The notes: generated by a model not told the origin, from the sequence alone. A stretch of DNA of 64,000 nt from Faucicola sp902506215 (GCA_016888885.1 CP069437.1:1240001-1304000), one strand, 5' to 3'; shown: positions 50,405-60,146, counted from the first letter of the stretch. Translations and numbers: made by a program.

Positions 50405-51652
50405 TTAGATACCACTGGCTTTTTGGGTAAAAAATTTCATCAAGGGTGTGATTTTGCTAACCACACTTACGCCTTCACTGCGTAGCTGCTGAATCGGACG
50501 CAGCTGTGTACCAAAAATCCAATTGATCCCAGAAAAACTGTGCATCATCATCGCGTTATTTGCATAGCGTTGACGCTCATACCGCTGTAAGGTGGCGAAA
50601 CTTGCCCATAGCTTGTTGCCTGAACGCTGGTAATCTTGTTGCAAAATATCGCTCAAGGCAATGATATCGAGCATACCCAAGTTTAAACCTTGTCCCGCCA
50701 AAGGATGCACCCCATGCGCGGCATCGCCAACCAACGCCAAGTTGGCTTTGACATAATTTTTGGCATGTTGGGCACCCAGTGGGAAGCTGGCGATTGATTC
50801 AATCTCAGTGATATCCCCCAAAGCATAGCCACTGGCAAAGGCGAGTTCTTTGGCAAGCTCTTTTGGCGTGAGTGTGAGTAAATCGAGGGCAGCATTGGTC
50901 GGCAATGTCCATACCACCGATTGCCAATGTTGCGGATTTGCCTGATCCTCAGCCGTCACATCTGCCAGCGGTAAGAGTGCCAAAGGCCCTGTCGGTAAAA
51001 ACACTTGTCTGGCTGTCGCCTTGTGTGGCTGCTCGGTTTTGATGGCGCAGCAGATTGCCGTTTGCTGGTAGTCCAAAGTATCTAACCCAATCCCTGCCGA
51101 TTGGCGTACCATAGAGCCGCGCCCGTCAGCACCGATTAATAGCTTACCTTGATGCGTGGTGCCATTATCTAAGCTAACTTGATACCCCAAATCTTCACCT
51201 TGCCACGCAATATCAGTGACCTTATGCCCTGCAATATGGCGTAAATAGGATTGACCCTGATGGACAAGACGCTCATCGTCAAAACCGTCATACAGCGCTT
51301 TTTCGATGATGAAGGGCTCAACCATACTACCCAATAATTGCGGTGTTTGAGCATCACCAAAATTTAGCTCTCCCACGCCATTGGTTTGCCATACCTGCAT
51401 TTGGGTATAGTCGGCTTTGCGTTTGCTTTGTTCGATACGCTGCCATGCACCGACCTCTTTGAGTAGGTTGATACTGGCAACGCTTAGGGCATAGACACGA
51501 GCATCACGCTGGGTGAGTTTGTCGCGCCAATCGGCTGCTAAAAGTTTTGGGCGAGCATCGATTAAGGTGACAGGATGGCGCGCTTGGGCAAGCTTTAACG
51601 CCAATGTCGCGCCAACAACACCACCGCCGATGATTAATGTAGTGTTTTTCAT
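50405..51652 (-). CDS. UbiH/UbiF/UbiI-family FAD monooxygenase
   Basis: A 415-residue aromatic hydroxylase. The N-terminal FAD loop is LIIGGGVVGATLALKLA, the middle motif LLIGADGRGSMVRQ and the distal FAD motif ANLALVGDAAHGVHPLAGQGLN. It acts on a ring position in ubiquinone synthesis; whether this copy is UbiI, UbiF or another member cannot be decided by eye. It overlaps the upstream monooxygenase gene by four bases (ATGA at 51649-51652), implying translational coupling. Confidence 0.88.
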   Translation of the reverse strand: MKNTTLIIGGGVVGATLALKLAQARHPVTLIDARPKLLAADWRDKLTQRDARVYALSVASINLLKEVGAWQRIEQSKRKADYTQMQVWQTNGVGELNFGDAQTPQLLGSMVEPFIIEKALYDGFDDERLVHQGQSYLRHIAGHKVTDIAWQGEDLGYQVSLDNGTTHQGKLLIGADGRGSMVRQSAGIGLDTLDYQQTAICCAIKTEQPHKATARQVFLPTGPLALLPLADVTAEDQANPQHWQSVVWTLPTNAALDLLTLTPKELAKELAFASGYALGDITEIESIASFPLGAQHAKNYVKANLALVGDAAHGVHPLAGQGLNLGMLDIIALSDILQQDYQRSGNKLWASFATLQRYERQRYANNAMMMHSFSGINWIFGTQLRPIQQLRSEGVSVVSKITPLMKFFTQKASGI

Positions 51653-52920
51653 GATTTCAGCCCCATCGCAAAGGTAGCCACAGCTGGCTTCACAAATGGC
51701 AGTTTATCAAAGGCAATAAGTCCGACATTACGCGCAATTTTGAGCAAAGGATTTTGGTGCATAAAACCATACACCACCGTATCGCAGAAAATTTCTACCC
51801 GTTTTTGGTCGGCTTTACGGCGTTTGGCATAAGTTTGTAGCATACTACTATCGCCAATATCTTCGCCGCGCATCACTTGCTGTGCCAGCATCTTGGCAAG
51901 CGTATCAGCATCGCGCATACATAGGTTAAAGCCTTGTCCTGCTACAGGGTGCAAGGTGTGGGCGGCATTGCCCATGATGACGCAGCGTCCTTTGACTTGG
52001 CTATCTGCCAATATTTTCACCAGTGGATACGCGCCGCGTTTACCCGCTTTGACAAACCTGCCTGCTAGACTGCCAAAGGCTTGTTGAATGGTGTCAAGAA
52101 AGTATTGGTCGTCATCCAAATAGCGCTGTTCTTCGCCTTTTGGGCACACCCACACCACAGAGCGGCGGTAGCCTTGCTGGGCTTGTAGTCCATCCTCTTG
52201 ACCGATATCAAACGCATCAACCAAAGGCAACACGGCAACTGCACCCATTTTATTAAAGCGTTCAATCGCTTGATGATGGTGCGGTTTGTCCGTCATCACC
52301 ACGCCCACGACACCGACTTGGTGATAATCATGTGCAGTTGCGCCAATGCCCAGTAGTTGACGGCTTGGCGAGTGCTGACCATCGCACGCGACCAATAAAT
52401 CAGCTGTTAAGGTTTGGCGAGCTTGGTGGTCTTGGTCAAAGCGAATAGTGACATTGGTTGCCGTCTGTTGTATATCAGTCAAAGTGGCACCGTCTAGCAA
52501 GGTTATCAGCGGATTGTTTTGCACGGCGAGCAGTAATTTTTTGCCAAGCCACGCGTTTTCCATCACTTGTCCAAAACTTTCCACCCCTTCGGCTTCTTTG
52601 TTGAGGGTGGCTTTACCAAAACTACCTTCTTCACTGATACTAACTTCATCGATTCGGCAGGCATGGCTTTGTAAATCATCCCATAGCGCTTTGCCATTAA
52701 AGGTGATACCACGATAAATTTGCACCGTACGGCGTGACAGCGCAATGTTACGGCTGTCAAATTGCGCGCGGTCTAAGTCATCATCAGGGCTGATGGTCGG
52801 ATAGTTGGCTTTTTCTAGTAACGTACTTGAGATGCCTTTGTCGGCAAGCAGTAAAGCAAAGGATAAACCGACATTGCCGCCGCCGATAATCACCACAGTT
52901 TGGGAGGTAAGAATATTCAT
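51649..52920 (-). CDS. ubiH: UbiH-like 2-octaprenyl-6-methoxyphenol hydroxylase
   Basis: 423 residues from ATG at 52920; the upstream extension to 53034 lacks a ribosome site and precedes the FAD loop by 38 extra residues. VVIIGGGNVGLSFALLLADKG, the FDSRNIALSRRT region, LLVACDGQHSPSRQ and RCVIMGNAAHTLHPVAGQGFNLCMRD identify a UbiH-type flavoprotein hydroxylase. The distal motif has GNAAH in place of GDAAH. It heads a two-gene operon with a second family member, as ubiH and visC/ubiI do in E. coli. Confidence 0.88.
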   Translation of the reverse strand: MNILTSQTVVIIGGGNVGLSFALLLADKGISSTLLEKANYPTISPDDDLDRAQFDSRNIALSRRTVQIYRGITFNGKALWDDLQSHACRIDEVSISEEGSFGKATLNKEAEGVESFGQVMENAWLGKKLLLAVQNNPLITLLDGATLTDIQQTATNVTIRFDQDHQARQTLTADLLVACDGQHSPSRQLLGIGATAHDYHQVGVVGVVMTDKPHHHQAIERFNKMGAVAVLPLVDAFDIGQEDGLQAQQGYRRSVVWVCPKGEEQRYLDDDQYFLDTIQQAFGSLAGRFVKAGKRGAYPLVKILADSQVKGRCVIMGNAAHTLHPVAGQGFNLCMRDADTLAKMLAQQVMRGEDIGDSSMLQTYAKRRKADQKRVEIFCDTVVYGFMHQNPLLKIARNVGLIAFDKLPFVKPAVATFAMGLKS

Positions 52921-53054
52921 GCTTGTTCTCTTTTTTAAAGGGCGGTTAAAGCGCACCTTATCAGAATTTTTTACCAGTTTAGCACAAATCCTTACGCGCT
53001 TTGTGGCGGCAATTGGGTAAAATCCATAAAGCAAATGTTGAAGGAATAAGCAAA

Positions 53055-53288
53055 ATGCCAGTACTGCAGTGGTTGTTGCTGTTTTTACTTAGCAGTATAT
53101 TTTATGGTTGGGTGCTGCTGGGAAATGGCGCAAAATGGCTAGAAGGTTGGCAATCGTGGTGGCTAATTGGCTGGTTTTCGCTAGATTGGACCGCCGAGCA
53201 AATCCGCTTGTATGTACTGATCATTTGGATTATTGAAACGATTTGGTTTGTGGCCGGTTTGTTTCAACCAAGTTTACGTATTTTTTAG
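53055..53288 (+). CDS. Small two-span membrane protein
   Basis: 77 residues from ATG at 53055, with GAAGGAATAAGCAAA upstream; a start at 53001 would put 18 residues before without support. Two hydrophobic stretches (LQWLLLFLLSSIFYGWVLL, and YVLIIWIIETIWFVAGLF) flank a Trp-rich loop (NGAKWLEGWQSWW). I do not recognise the family. It is divergent from ubiH. Confidence 0.65.
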   Translation: MPVLQWLLLFLLSSIFYGWVLLGNGAKWLEGWQSWWLIGWFSLDWTAEQIRLYVLIIWIIETIWFVAGLFQPSLRIF

Positions 53289-53545
53289 ACTGTATTTCGA
53301 CAAAAATTTTGGCTACCTTTTTTTGTGGGGTTCTGTTAAAATAGGCAAAATCAAACCTTAGCGAGTTGGCATGATAAAGTTAATGGCACAGACTGGTAAC
53401 GCATTAAAACCAGTTAGCTATTTTCTTTAAAATCAATGTCTTCTCGCTTTTTTTTGGGCGATACTTTTTACGGTATGTGCATTGACTGGGCATCGTATAC
53501 CGTCGCACACATAGGTAGAACACAGGATATGAGCGGAGGCACTAG
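53289..53545 (+). other. carA leader region with a 6-codon upstream frame
   Basis: A 257-bp region. A hairpin ACTGG/CCAGT sits near 53391-53415 with T-rich sequence after it. At 53529-53549 a tiny frame, ATG AGC GGA GGC ACT AGG TGA (MSGGTR), ends on the carA start codon (GTGA overlap) and contains the carA ribosome site GGAGG. Regulation of carA by this leader is conceivable but untested. Confidence 0.4.
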
Positions 53546-54739
53546 GTGAACACGAATTACGCAAAAGCAATTTTGGCATTGGCAGATGGTACGGTTTTTT
53601 ATGGTCGCAGCATCGGTGCTAGCGGACACACCGTTGGTGAAGTCGTGTTTAATACAGCGATGACAGGTTACCAAGAAATCTTAACCGACCCAAGCTACGC
53701 TCAGCAAATCGTCACCTTAACTTACCCGCATATCGGTAACACTGGCACCAACGATGAAGACACAGAGTCAGGTCGTATTCATAAAGTGTGGGCAAACGGA
53801 CTGATTATCCGTGATTTGACCATGGCGACCAGTAACTTTCGTTCAAACCAATCACTAAACGAGTATCTGATTAACCATAACACCGTTGCCATCGCTGATA
53901 TCGACACCCGTAAACTCACTCGCCTACTACGTGAAAAAGGCGCACAAAACGGTTGTATCATGACTGCCGATAGCGACGGTCAGCTCGATGAAGCCAAAGC
54001 AATCGAACTTGCCAAAAGCTTTGCCGGTATCAAAGGCATGGATTTGGCGAAAGTCTGCTGTGACCAAGCGGGTTTTACTTGGACGCAAGGCTCATGGCAA
54101 TTGGTGAGTCCAGAAGTGAGCCCAACTTGTGGTCGCTTTAAAGAATTAGGCACTGACATCGAGCAAAAATTTAACATCGTGGCGTATGACTTTGGCGTCA
54201 AAACCAACATCTTGCGTATGCTCGTTGACCGCGGCTGTCATGTCACCGTTGTGCCAGCCCAAACGCCTATCAATGAAGTACTCAAACACAACCCAGACGG
54301 TATTTTCTTGTCCAATGGTCCTGGCGACCCTGAACCTTGTACTTACGCCATTGATGCCATCAAACACATCATCACCGAAACTGATATTCCGCTGTTTGGT
54401 ATTTGTCTAGGTCATCAGCTATTGGCACTCGCTAGCGGCGCGCGAACCTTGAAAATGAAATTTGGTCACCATGGTGCCAACCACCCTGTGCAAGATATCG
54501 AGCAAGGTACGGTGATGATTACCTCACAAAACCATGGTTTTGCGGTGGATGAAAGTACGCTTCCTAGCAATGTGAAAGTGACGCATCGTTCGTTATTTGA
54601 TGGCTCAAATCAAGGCATCGAGCTGACCGATAAGCCTGCGTTTAGTTTTCAAGGACATCCAGAGGCAAGCCCAGGACCCCATGACTGTGCGCCATTGTTT
54701 GACAAATTTGCTCAGATGATGGCGAAAGAGAAAGATTAA
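53546..54739 (+). CDS. carA: Carbamoyl phosphate synthase, small subunit
   Basis: A 397-residue glutaminase subunit. It begins at GTG 53546, seven bases after GGAGG. The N-terminal domain has LALADGTVFYGRSIGA and GEVVFNTAMTGYQEILTDPSY; the amidotransferase domain has FLSNGPGDPEPC, FGICLGHQLLALA with the catalytic Cys and QGHPEASPGPHD with the catalytic His. It supplies ammonia to CarB for arginine and pyrimidine synthesis. carB lies about 560 bp downstream, separated by an unrelated gene. Confidence 0.96.
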   Translation: MNTNYAKAILALADGTVFYGRSIGASGHTVGEVVFNTAMTGYQEILTDPSYAQQIVTLTYPHIGNTGTNDEDTESGRIHKVWANGLIIRDLTMATSNFRSNQSLNEYLINHNTVAIADIDTRKLTRLLREKGAQNGCIMTADSDGQLDEAKAIELAKSFAGIKGMDLAKVCCDQAGFTWTQGSWQLVSPEVSPTCGRFKELGTDIEQKFNIVAYDFGVKTNILRMLVDRGCHVTVVPAQTPINEVLKHNPDGIFLSNGPGDPEPCTYAIDAIKHIITETDIPLFGICLGHQLLALASGARTLKMKFGHHGANHPVQDIEQGTVMITSQNHGFAVDESTLPSNVKVTHRSLFDGSNQGIELTDKPAFSFQGHPEASPGPHDCAPLFDKFAQMMAKEKD

Positions 54740-54793
54740 TTTGAAACGGTGTAAGTTGTTCACGCCTAGTTTAACTTCATAAAGGGTTTTAAA

Positions 54794-55159
54794 ATGGTTA
54801 ATTACTTTAATCCAAGTTCAAATCAACCAACTAGAGCTTTACAGGCATGGCAAATATTGATTACTAGTGCTATGAATCGTCAGACTCAAACTTATAAATC
54901 TTTATCTGTTCTTATGTATGGCAAAACTGCTGCCGGAGTTTTAGCACAAATCTTAGGCCATATAGCTGCGTACTGTAATGAAAATGAATTACCACCTTTA
55001 ACGACACTTGTTGTTAATGAAAAAACTGGTTTACCAGGTGAAGAAATACCTGTTGATGAAGATTTAAATAGTTTAAGAGAAACTGTTTATAAATTTGATT
55101 GGTACGATTTATACCCACCTACACCAGAAGAGTTAAAAGAAGCTTTTATTAATCGTTAA
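54794..55159 (+). CDS. Unknown 121-residue protein inserted between carA and carB
   Basis: A protein of 121 residues with unremarkable hydropathy and no signal. It contains NRQTQTYKSLSVLMYGKTAA, VLAQILGHIAAYC, LPPLTTLVVNEKTGLPGEE and FDWYDLYPPTPEEL. The plan 'Tyr-x2-Leu-x2-hydrophobic ... Ile-x2-Tyr-Cys ... LPPLTTLVV' recalls a small winged-helix-like domain I have seen in unnamed bacterial proteins, but I cannot assign a function. It is AT-rich next to carA and carB and has poly-T/A flanks, so recent insertion is likely. ATG 54794 has a weak ribosome site (AAAGGGTTTT). Confidence 0.7.
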   Translation: MVNYFNPSSNQPTRALQAWQILITSAMNRQTQTYKSLSVLMYGKTAAGVLAQILGHIAAYCNENELPPLTTLVVNEKTGLPGEEIPVDEDLNSLRETVYKFDWYDLYPPTPEELKEAFINR

Positions 55160-55299
55160 TTGAATGAAAAAAATAATTTTTACAACAAAGGAGTGCGTTA
55201 ATCACACTTTTTTTGAAATTAGTAGATTTTTAGAAATTCTTATATAGCGGATTTAATAGTTAAATAATTTAGTAATGCAGTTAAAAAGGGTGTAAAGCA

Positions 55300-58200
55300 A
55301 TGCCAAAACGTACCGACATCAAATCCATTCTTATCATTGGCGCAGGTCCTATCGTCATCGGACAAGCCTGTGAATTTGACTATTCAGGCGCACAAGCCTG
55401 TAAAGCCTTACGTGAAGAAGGCTACCGCGTCATTCTGGTTAACTCAAATCCAGCCACCATCATGACTGACCCTGTCATGGCAGATGCCACCTACATCGAG
55501 CCTATCACCTGGCAAACGGTAGAGCGTATCATTGATAAAGAACGCCCCGATGCCATCTTGCCAACCATGGGCGGACAAACCGCGCTCAACTGTGCGTTAG
55601 ACTTGGACAAGCATGGCGTACTGGAAAAATATGGCTGTGAGCTGATTGGTGCGACCAAAGACGCCATCGAAAAAGCCGAAGACCGCAACTTATTTGATAA
55701 AGCGATGAAAAAAATCGGCTTAGAGTGCCCGCGCGCCGAAGTGGCTGAAACCATGGAACAAGCCTTCGCCATTCAATCCAAAGTCGGCTTTCCCTGCATC
55801 ATTCGCCCATCGTTTACCATGGGGGGTTCGGGTGGCGGTATCGCTTACAACCGTGACGAATTTGTCGAGATTTGTGAGCGTGGTTTTGACTTATCACCCA
55901 CTCACCAACTATTGATTGACGAAAGCCTAATCGGTTGGAAAGAGTACGAGATGGAAGTTGTCCGTGACAAAAAAGACAACTGTATCATCGTCTGTTCGAT
56001 TGAAAACTTTGACCCTATGGGTGTGCATACAGGCGACTCTATCACTGTGGCACCTGCTCAGACTTTGACGGATAAAGAATACCAGATTATGCGTAATGCG
56101 TCATTGGCGGTGCTGCGTGAAATTGGCGTGGAAACCGGTGGTTCAAACGTACAATTTGGTATTGACCCAAAAACAGGTCGCATGGTGGTCATCGAGATGA
56201 ACCCACGTGTCAGCCGTTCATCCGCCTTGGCATCTAAAGCCACGGGTTTCCCAATTGCCAAAATCGCGGCAAAACTTGCCGTCGGTTACACCCTCGATGA
56301 ACTCAGCAATGATATTACCGGCGGCTTGACCCCAGCCAGCTTTGAGCCCGCCATTGACTATGTGGTGACTAAAGTACCGCGCTTTAACTTTGAAAAATTT
56401 CCCCAAGCTGATAGCACCTTATCTACCCAAATGAAATCGGTGGGTGAAGTGATGGCGATTGGTCGTAACTTCCAAGAGTCGATGCAAAAAGCGTTACGCG
56501 GTCTTGAGATTGGGGTGAATGGTTTTGATGAGTATCTTGATTTCAATCAAGACGACGATACCATTCGCAGTACCTTAAAAGTTAAGTTAAAAACCCCTAC
56601 ACCTGACCGTATTTTCTACATTGCTGATGCCTTCCGTTTTGGCATGAGCGTGGATGAGGTGTTTGAGTTTACTCGTATTGACCCTTGGTTTTTAGTGCAA
56701 ATTGAAGACATCGTCAAAACGGAAAAATTGGTCAAAGAAACTGGCTTTGGCGGTTTAAACAGCGACAACTTGCGTCAATTCAAACGTAAAGGGTTATCAG
56801 ATTTACGCTTGGCAACACTACTAGGTATTTCACAAAAACAACTGCGTAAAAAACGTTGGGATTTGGGCGTGTATCCTGTGTACAAACGTGTGGATACCTG
56901 TGCCGCGGAGTTTTCGACTTCAACCGCTTACATGTATTCAAGCTATGATGAAGAATGTGAAGCCAATCCAACCAACAACAAAAAAATCATGGTTATCGGT
57001 GGTGGTCCCAACCGCATTGGTCAAGGTATTGAATTTGACTATTGCTGTGTGCACGCCGCCTTGGCAATGCGTGAAGATGGTTATGAGACCATCATGGTCA
57101 ACTGTAACCCTGAAACGGTTTCAACTGACTATGACACCTCTGACCGTCTATACTTTGAGCCTATTACGTTAGAAGATGTGCTTGAAATCGTGCGCATCGA
57201 AAAACCCGAAGGCGTCATTGTGCAGTACGGTGGACAAACGCCATTAAAATTAGCGCGCGCACTGGAAGCTGCAGGTGTGCATATCATCGGTACCAGCCCA
57301 GATGCGATTGACCGTGCAGAAGACCGTGAACGTTTCCAACACATGATTCAGCAATTAGGCTTTACTCAGCCGCCCAATGCCTTGGCGACCAGTACTGAAG
57401 ACGGTATCGTCAAAGCGACGCAAGTGGGCTATCCCCTAGTTGTCCGTCCCTCTTACGTGTTGGGCGGTCGCGCCATGGAAATCGTTTATAACGAAAACGA
57501 ACTGCGTCGTTATTTGCGTGAAGCCGTACAAGCGTCTAATGAAGCCCCTGTATTACTGGACCGTTTCTTAGATGATGCGATTGAAGTGGATGTGGATTGT
57601 ATCTCTGACGGCACCAATGTGGTGATTGGCGGTATCATGCAGCACATCGAACAAGCGGGCGTACATTCAGGCGATTCAGCGTGTTCAATCCCTCCGTATT
57701 CACTTAGCCAAGAGATTTGCGATGTGATGCGCGAACAAACCGTGGCGATGGCAAAAGAGCTGGGTGTGGTGGGCTTGATGAACGTCCAATACGCGGTCAA
57801 AGATGGTGTGGTTTATATTCTTGAAGTCAATCCGCGTGCCTCACGTACGGTGCCTTTCGTATCAAAATGCATCGGCACTTCACTGGCGCAAGTCGCCGCG
57901 CGTTGTATGGCGGGCACAACGCTTGTGGAACAAAACTTTACCACTGAGGTGATTCCAACCTTTTTTGCGGTCAAAGAAGCGGTCTTCCCTTTTGCCAAAT
58001 TCCCAGGCGTTGACCCCATCTTAAGCCCTGAGATGAAATCGACGGGTGAAGTCATGGGCGTGGGTCAGACCTTTGGTGAGGCTTACTACAAAGCCATCAT
58101 CGGCAGTAATGATAGATTGCCCGGTTTGCCAGTGGAACATGAAGTTAAAAAAGTGTTCTTATCGGTGCGTGAAAGCGACAAAGCCAATCTGGTACCAGTG

Positions 58201-58539
58201 GCAAAACAGTTTGCCGACTATGGCTTTAAACTCGTGGCAACCTCAGGTACACAAAAAATCTTGATCGAAGCAGGTATCCCCTGTGAGCGCATCAACAAAG
58301 TCACCGAGGGTCGCCCACATATCGTCGATGCCATCAAAAACGGTGAGATTGCGATTGTGGTCAATACCACTGAAGGCAAACAAGCGCATGAAGACTCGTT
58401 CTCGATTCGCCGCTCAGCCTTACAGCATAAAGTATTTAATGTGACCACCTTAAATGCCGCGGCAGCAGTTACCCAAGCGTATAAAGTGCAACTACCATTT
58501 GATGTGTATAAGCTCCAATCGCTACATACACAGGGATAA
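55300..58539 (+). CDS. carB: Carbamoyl phosphate synthase, large subunit
   Basis: 1079 residues, two ATP-grasp halves and a C-terminal allosteric domain. Each half has the biotin carboxylase-type NAD-like opening (IGAGPIVIGQACEFDYSGAQ, and IGGGPNRIGQGIEFDYCC), then PTMGGQTALN and VQYGGQTPLK, and EMNPRVSRSSALASKATG and VNPRASRTVPFVSKCIG. The C-terminal domain (KVFLSVRESDKANL, KIGLVATSGT-like FKLVATSGTQKI) binds regulators. Start at ATG 55300 is preceded by AAAGGGTGTAAAGCA. It makes carbamoyl phosphate with CarA. Confidence 0.97.
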   Translation: MPKRTDIKSILIIGAGPIVIGQACEFDYSGAQACKALREEGYRVILVNSNPATIMTDPVMADATYIEPITWQTVERIIDKERPDAILPTMGGQTALNCALDLDKHGVLEKYGCELIGATKDAIEKAEDRNLFDKAMKKIGLECPRAEVAETMEQAFAIQSKVGFPCIIRPSFTMGGSGGGIAYNRDEFVEICERGFDLSPTHQLLIDESLIGWKEYEMEVVRDKKDNCIIVCSIENFDPMGVHTGDSITVAPAQTLTDKEYQIMRNASLAVLREIGVETGGSNVQFGIDPKTGRMVVIEMNPRVSRSSALASKATGFPIAKIAAKLAVGYTLDELSNDITGGLTPASFEPAIDYVVTKVPRFNFEKFPQADSTLSTQMKSVGEVMAIGRNFQESMQKALRGLEIGVNGFDEYLDFNQDDDTIRSTLKVKLKTPTPDRIFYIADAFRFGMSVDEVFEFTRIDPWFLVQIEDIVKTEKLVKETGFGGLNSDNLRQFKRKGLSDLRLATLLGISQKQLRKKRWDLGVYPVYKRVDTCAAEFSTSTAYMYSSYDEECEANPTNNKKIMVIGGGPNRIGQGIEFDYCCVHAALAMREDGYETIMVNCNPETVSTDYDTSDRLYFEPITLEDVLEIVRIEKPEGVIVQYGGQTPLKLARALEAAGVHIIGTSPDAIDRAEDRERFQHMIQQLGFTQPPNALATSTEDGIVKATQVGYPLVVRPSYVLGGRAMEIVYNENELRRYLREAVQASNEAPVLLDRFLDDAIEVDVDCISDGTNVVIGGIMQHIEQAGVHSGDSACSIPPYSLSQEICDVMREQTVAMAKELGVVGLMNVQYAVKDGVVYILEVNPRASRTVPFVSKCIGTSLAQVAARCMAGTTLVEQNFTTEVIPTFFAVKEAVFPFAKFPGVDPILSPEMKSTGEVMGVGQTFGEAYYKAIIGSNDRLPGLPVEHEVKKVFLSVRESDKANLVPVAKQFADYGFKLVATSGTQKILIEAGIPCERINKVTEGRPHIVDAIKNGEIAIVVNTTEGKQAHEDSFSIRRSALQHKVFNVTTLNAAAAVTQAYKVQLPFDVYKLQSLHTQG

Positions 58540-58557
58540 CCACCGCTACTCTAAAAT

Positions 58558-58587
58558 ACTGACAGCCAGCGCTGTCAGTATTTTTTT
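58558..58587 (+). terminator. carB terminator
   Basis: ACTGACAGC/GCTGTCAGT stem with loop CAGC, then ATTTTTTTA. It lies 20 bp after the carB stop codon. Confidence 0.92.
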
Positions 58588-58693
58588 ATGGGCTAAGATA
58601 ATCCTAAGGTTTAGGGTGTACACTGGGTTTGCCCTAAGTACAGCCACGTTTATCAATGTTTTGACCACCAACCACAATCAGGGTGTGAATGCC

Positions 58694-59245
58694 ATGAGAC
58701 AACCTTCGAAGACCTTTAATATCATACTGCTCGCTGCTGCGTTAGCGCCAACGACAACGGTATATGCCAAAAGCGATAGCGAAAAAGCGGGCGATATATT
58801 GCATATTGCTATCCCTGTAGCAGGCTTAGGCATGGCACTTGCCAAACATGACCAAGAAGGCGTCTATCAACTAGGCAAAACCATGGCAACCAATTTGGCG
58901 GCTACCTATGCGCTCAAATACGCCACCAATGACACCGCGTGGGGCGAACGTCCCAATGGCGAGGATTACTCGTTTCCGTCAGGGCATGCTAGTGATTCTT
59001 GCGCGGGCGCGACTTTCATCGGTCAACGCTATGGCTGGCGCTATGGCTCGATGGCAATGCTTCCTGCCGCCTATGTGGGCTGGTCACGTGTGGATGCCGA
59101 CAAGCACCATACCCGTGATGTGGTTGCTGGCTGCGCGCTGGGTGTCGTCAGTGGTTTGGTGATGACGCAACCGTTTGACAATGCCACTATTTTACCTTGG
59201 TATGAAAATAAAGCCGTGGGTGTTACCATCAGCTCAGTTTGGTAA
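58694..59245 (+). CDS. Secreted PAP2-family phosphatase
   Basis: 183 residues from ATG at 58694; the open frame extends back to 58454 inside carB but has no reason to start there. A signal peptide (FNIILLAAALAPTTTVYA) precedes a PAP2 domain. Its second and third motifs are evident: SFPSGHASDSCAGATF and SRVDADKHHTRDVVAG, each with a catalytic His. A first motif with NDTAWGERPNGED is less regular. It is likely a periplasmic acid phosphatase or lipid phosphatase. A ribosome site AGGGTG lies ten bases before the ATG. Confidence 0.85.
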   Translation: MRQPSKTFNIILLAAALAPTTTVYAKSDSEKAGDILHIAIPVAGLGMALAKHDQEGVYQLGKTMATNLAATYALKYATNDTAWGERPNGEDYSFPSGHASDSCAGATFIGQRYGWRYGSMAMLPAAYVGWSRVDADKHHTRDVVAGCALGVVSGLVMTQPFDNATILPWYENKAVGVTISSVW

Positions 59246-59507
59246 TGTGAGATTTCATACAGTCAATTGAGTGAATGCTTTGCATCACAAGCCGTTATCA
59301 AGTAAAATACGGTTATTGTGGTGATTGACACAGCACAGCAAATTTTTTACTAGAACCTTGTTAGGCAGCAGCCCTGTCTAGCATGGTTTTTTTCATCTAT
59401 ACAAAATAGATAACGGTCAATCACGAGTGTTGATGACCATTTTTTGTGACTTATTACTTTGGCAATCTTGCCGTTTGAATCCCTATTTGTGACAAAAGGA
59501 ATCCCCT

Positions 59508-59984
59508 ATGCAACGTTATCCAATGACGCCTCAAGGTCACGCGGCTTTAGAAGAAGAGCTCAAACAGCTCAAAACCGTTGACCGTCCACGTATTACCGCG
59601 GCGATTGCCGAAGCGCGCGAACATGGCGATTTAAAAGAAAATGCCGAGTACCATGCTGCCCGTGAGCAGCAAGGATTTTGTGAAGCCCGTATTCGCGATA
59701 TTGAAGCCAAATTGGGCGGCGCTGAAGTCATCGATCCGCTCAAACTACCGCAAGATGGTCGCGTGGTGTTTGGCGTCACGGTAGTGATTGAAAATCTCGA
59801 TACCGAAGAGCAAAAACGCTATAAGATTGTGGGTGATGACGAAGCGGATTTTAAAGCCAACAAAATCTCGATTAACTCGCCTATCGCGCGCGGTCTGATT
59901 GGCAAATCAGAAGGGGATGAAGCCAAAATCCAAACCCCAAGCGGTGAAGTCGAATACGAAATCGTCGAAGTTTTGTACCAATAG
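59508..59984 (+). CDS. greA: Transcription elongation factor GreA
   Basis: 158 residues. The N-terminal coiled coil (MTPQGHAALEEELKQLKTVD, then IAEAREHGDLKENAEYHAAREQQGF with the acidic tip) and the C-terminal FKBP-like domain (VVFGVTVVIENLDTEE, ISINSPIARGLIGKSEGDEA) are typical. GreA rescues backtracked RNA polymerase by stimulating transcript cleavage. AAAGGAATCCCCT precedes the ATG. In many gammaproteobacteria greA follows carAB, as here after the phosphatase gene. Confidence 0.97.
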   Translation: MQRYPMTPQGHAALEEELKQLKTVDRPRITAAIAEAREHGDLKENAEYHAAREQQGFCEARIRDIEAKLGGAEVIDPLKLPQDGRVVFGVTVVIENLDTEEQKRYKIVGDDEADFKANKISINSPIARGLIGKSEGDEAKIQTPSGEVEYEIVEVLYQ

Positions 59985-60000
59985 CCGCTATTTAGCCGAT

Positions 60001-60028
60001 AAAGCCAATCAAATGATTGGCTTTTTTA
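60001..60028 (+). terminator. greA terminator
   Basis: AAAGCCAATC and GATTGGCTTTTTT around AAAT, ending in six T, 17 bp after the stop codon. Confidence 0.92.
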
Positions 60029-60146
60029 TTGTGACAAATTATGGGTAATTGTCAAAAAATGGCGAAAAACGCGTTGACAAAAATGTTACAATAATTCGAT
60101 AGGTTGATTTTACAGATTATTTTTTGATGACTTGATAGGAAAGGTT

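Noticed and set aside
58454..58693. N-terminal extension of the PAP2 phosphatase
   Set aside because: It lies inside carB and its terminator; the signal peptide begins at 58694 and gives a normal secreted protein.
59347..59360. TACTAGAACC upstream of greA as a third TrpR operator
   Set aside because: Only the right half-site is similar; no promoter lies in the same position and the left half does not match.
59400..59450. Hairpin GGTCAATCAC/GTTGATGACC followed by TTTTTT upstream of greA
   Set aside because: The stem has mismatches after five pairs, so I could not accept it as a terminator with confidence.
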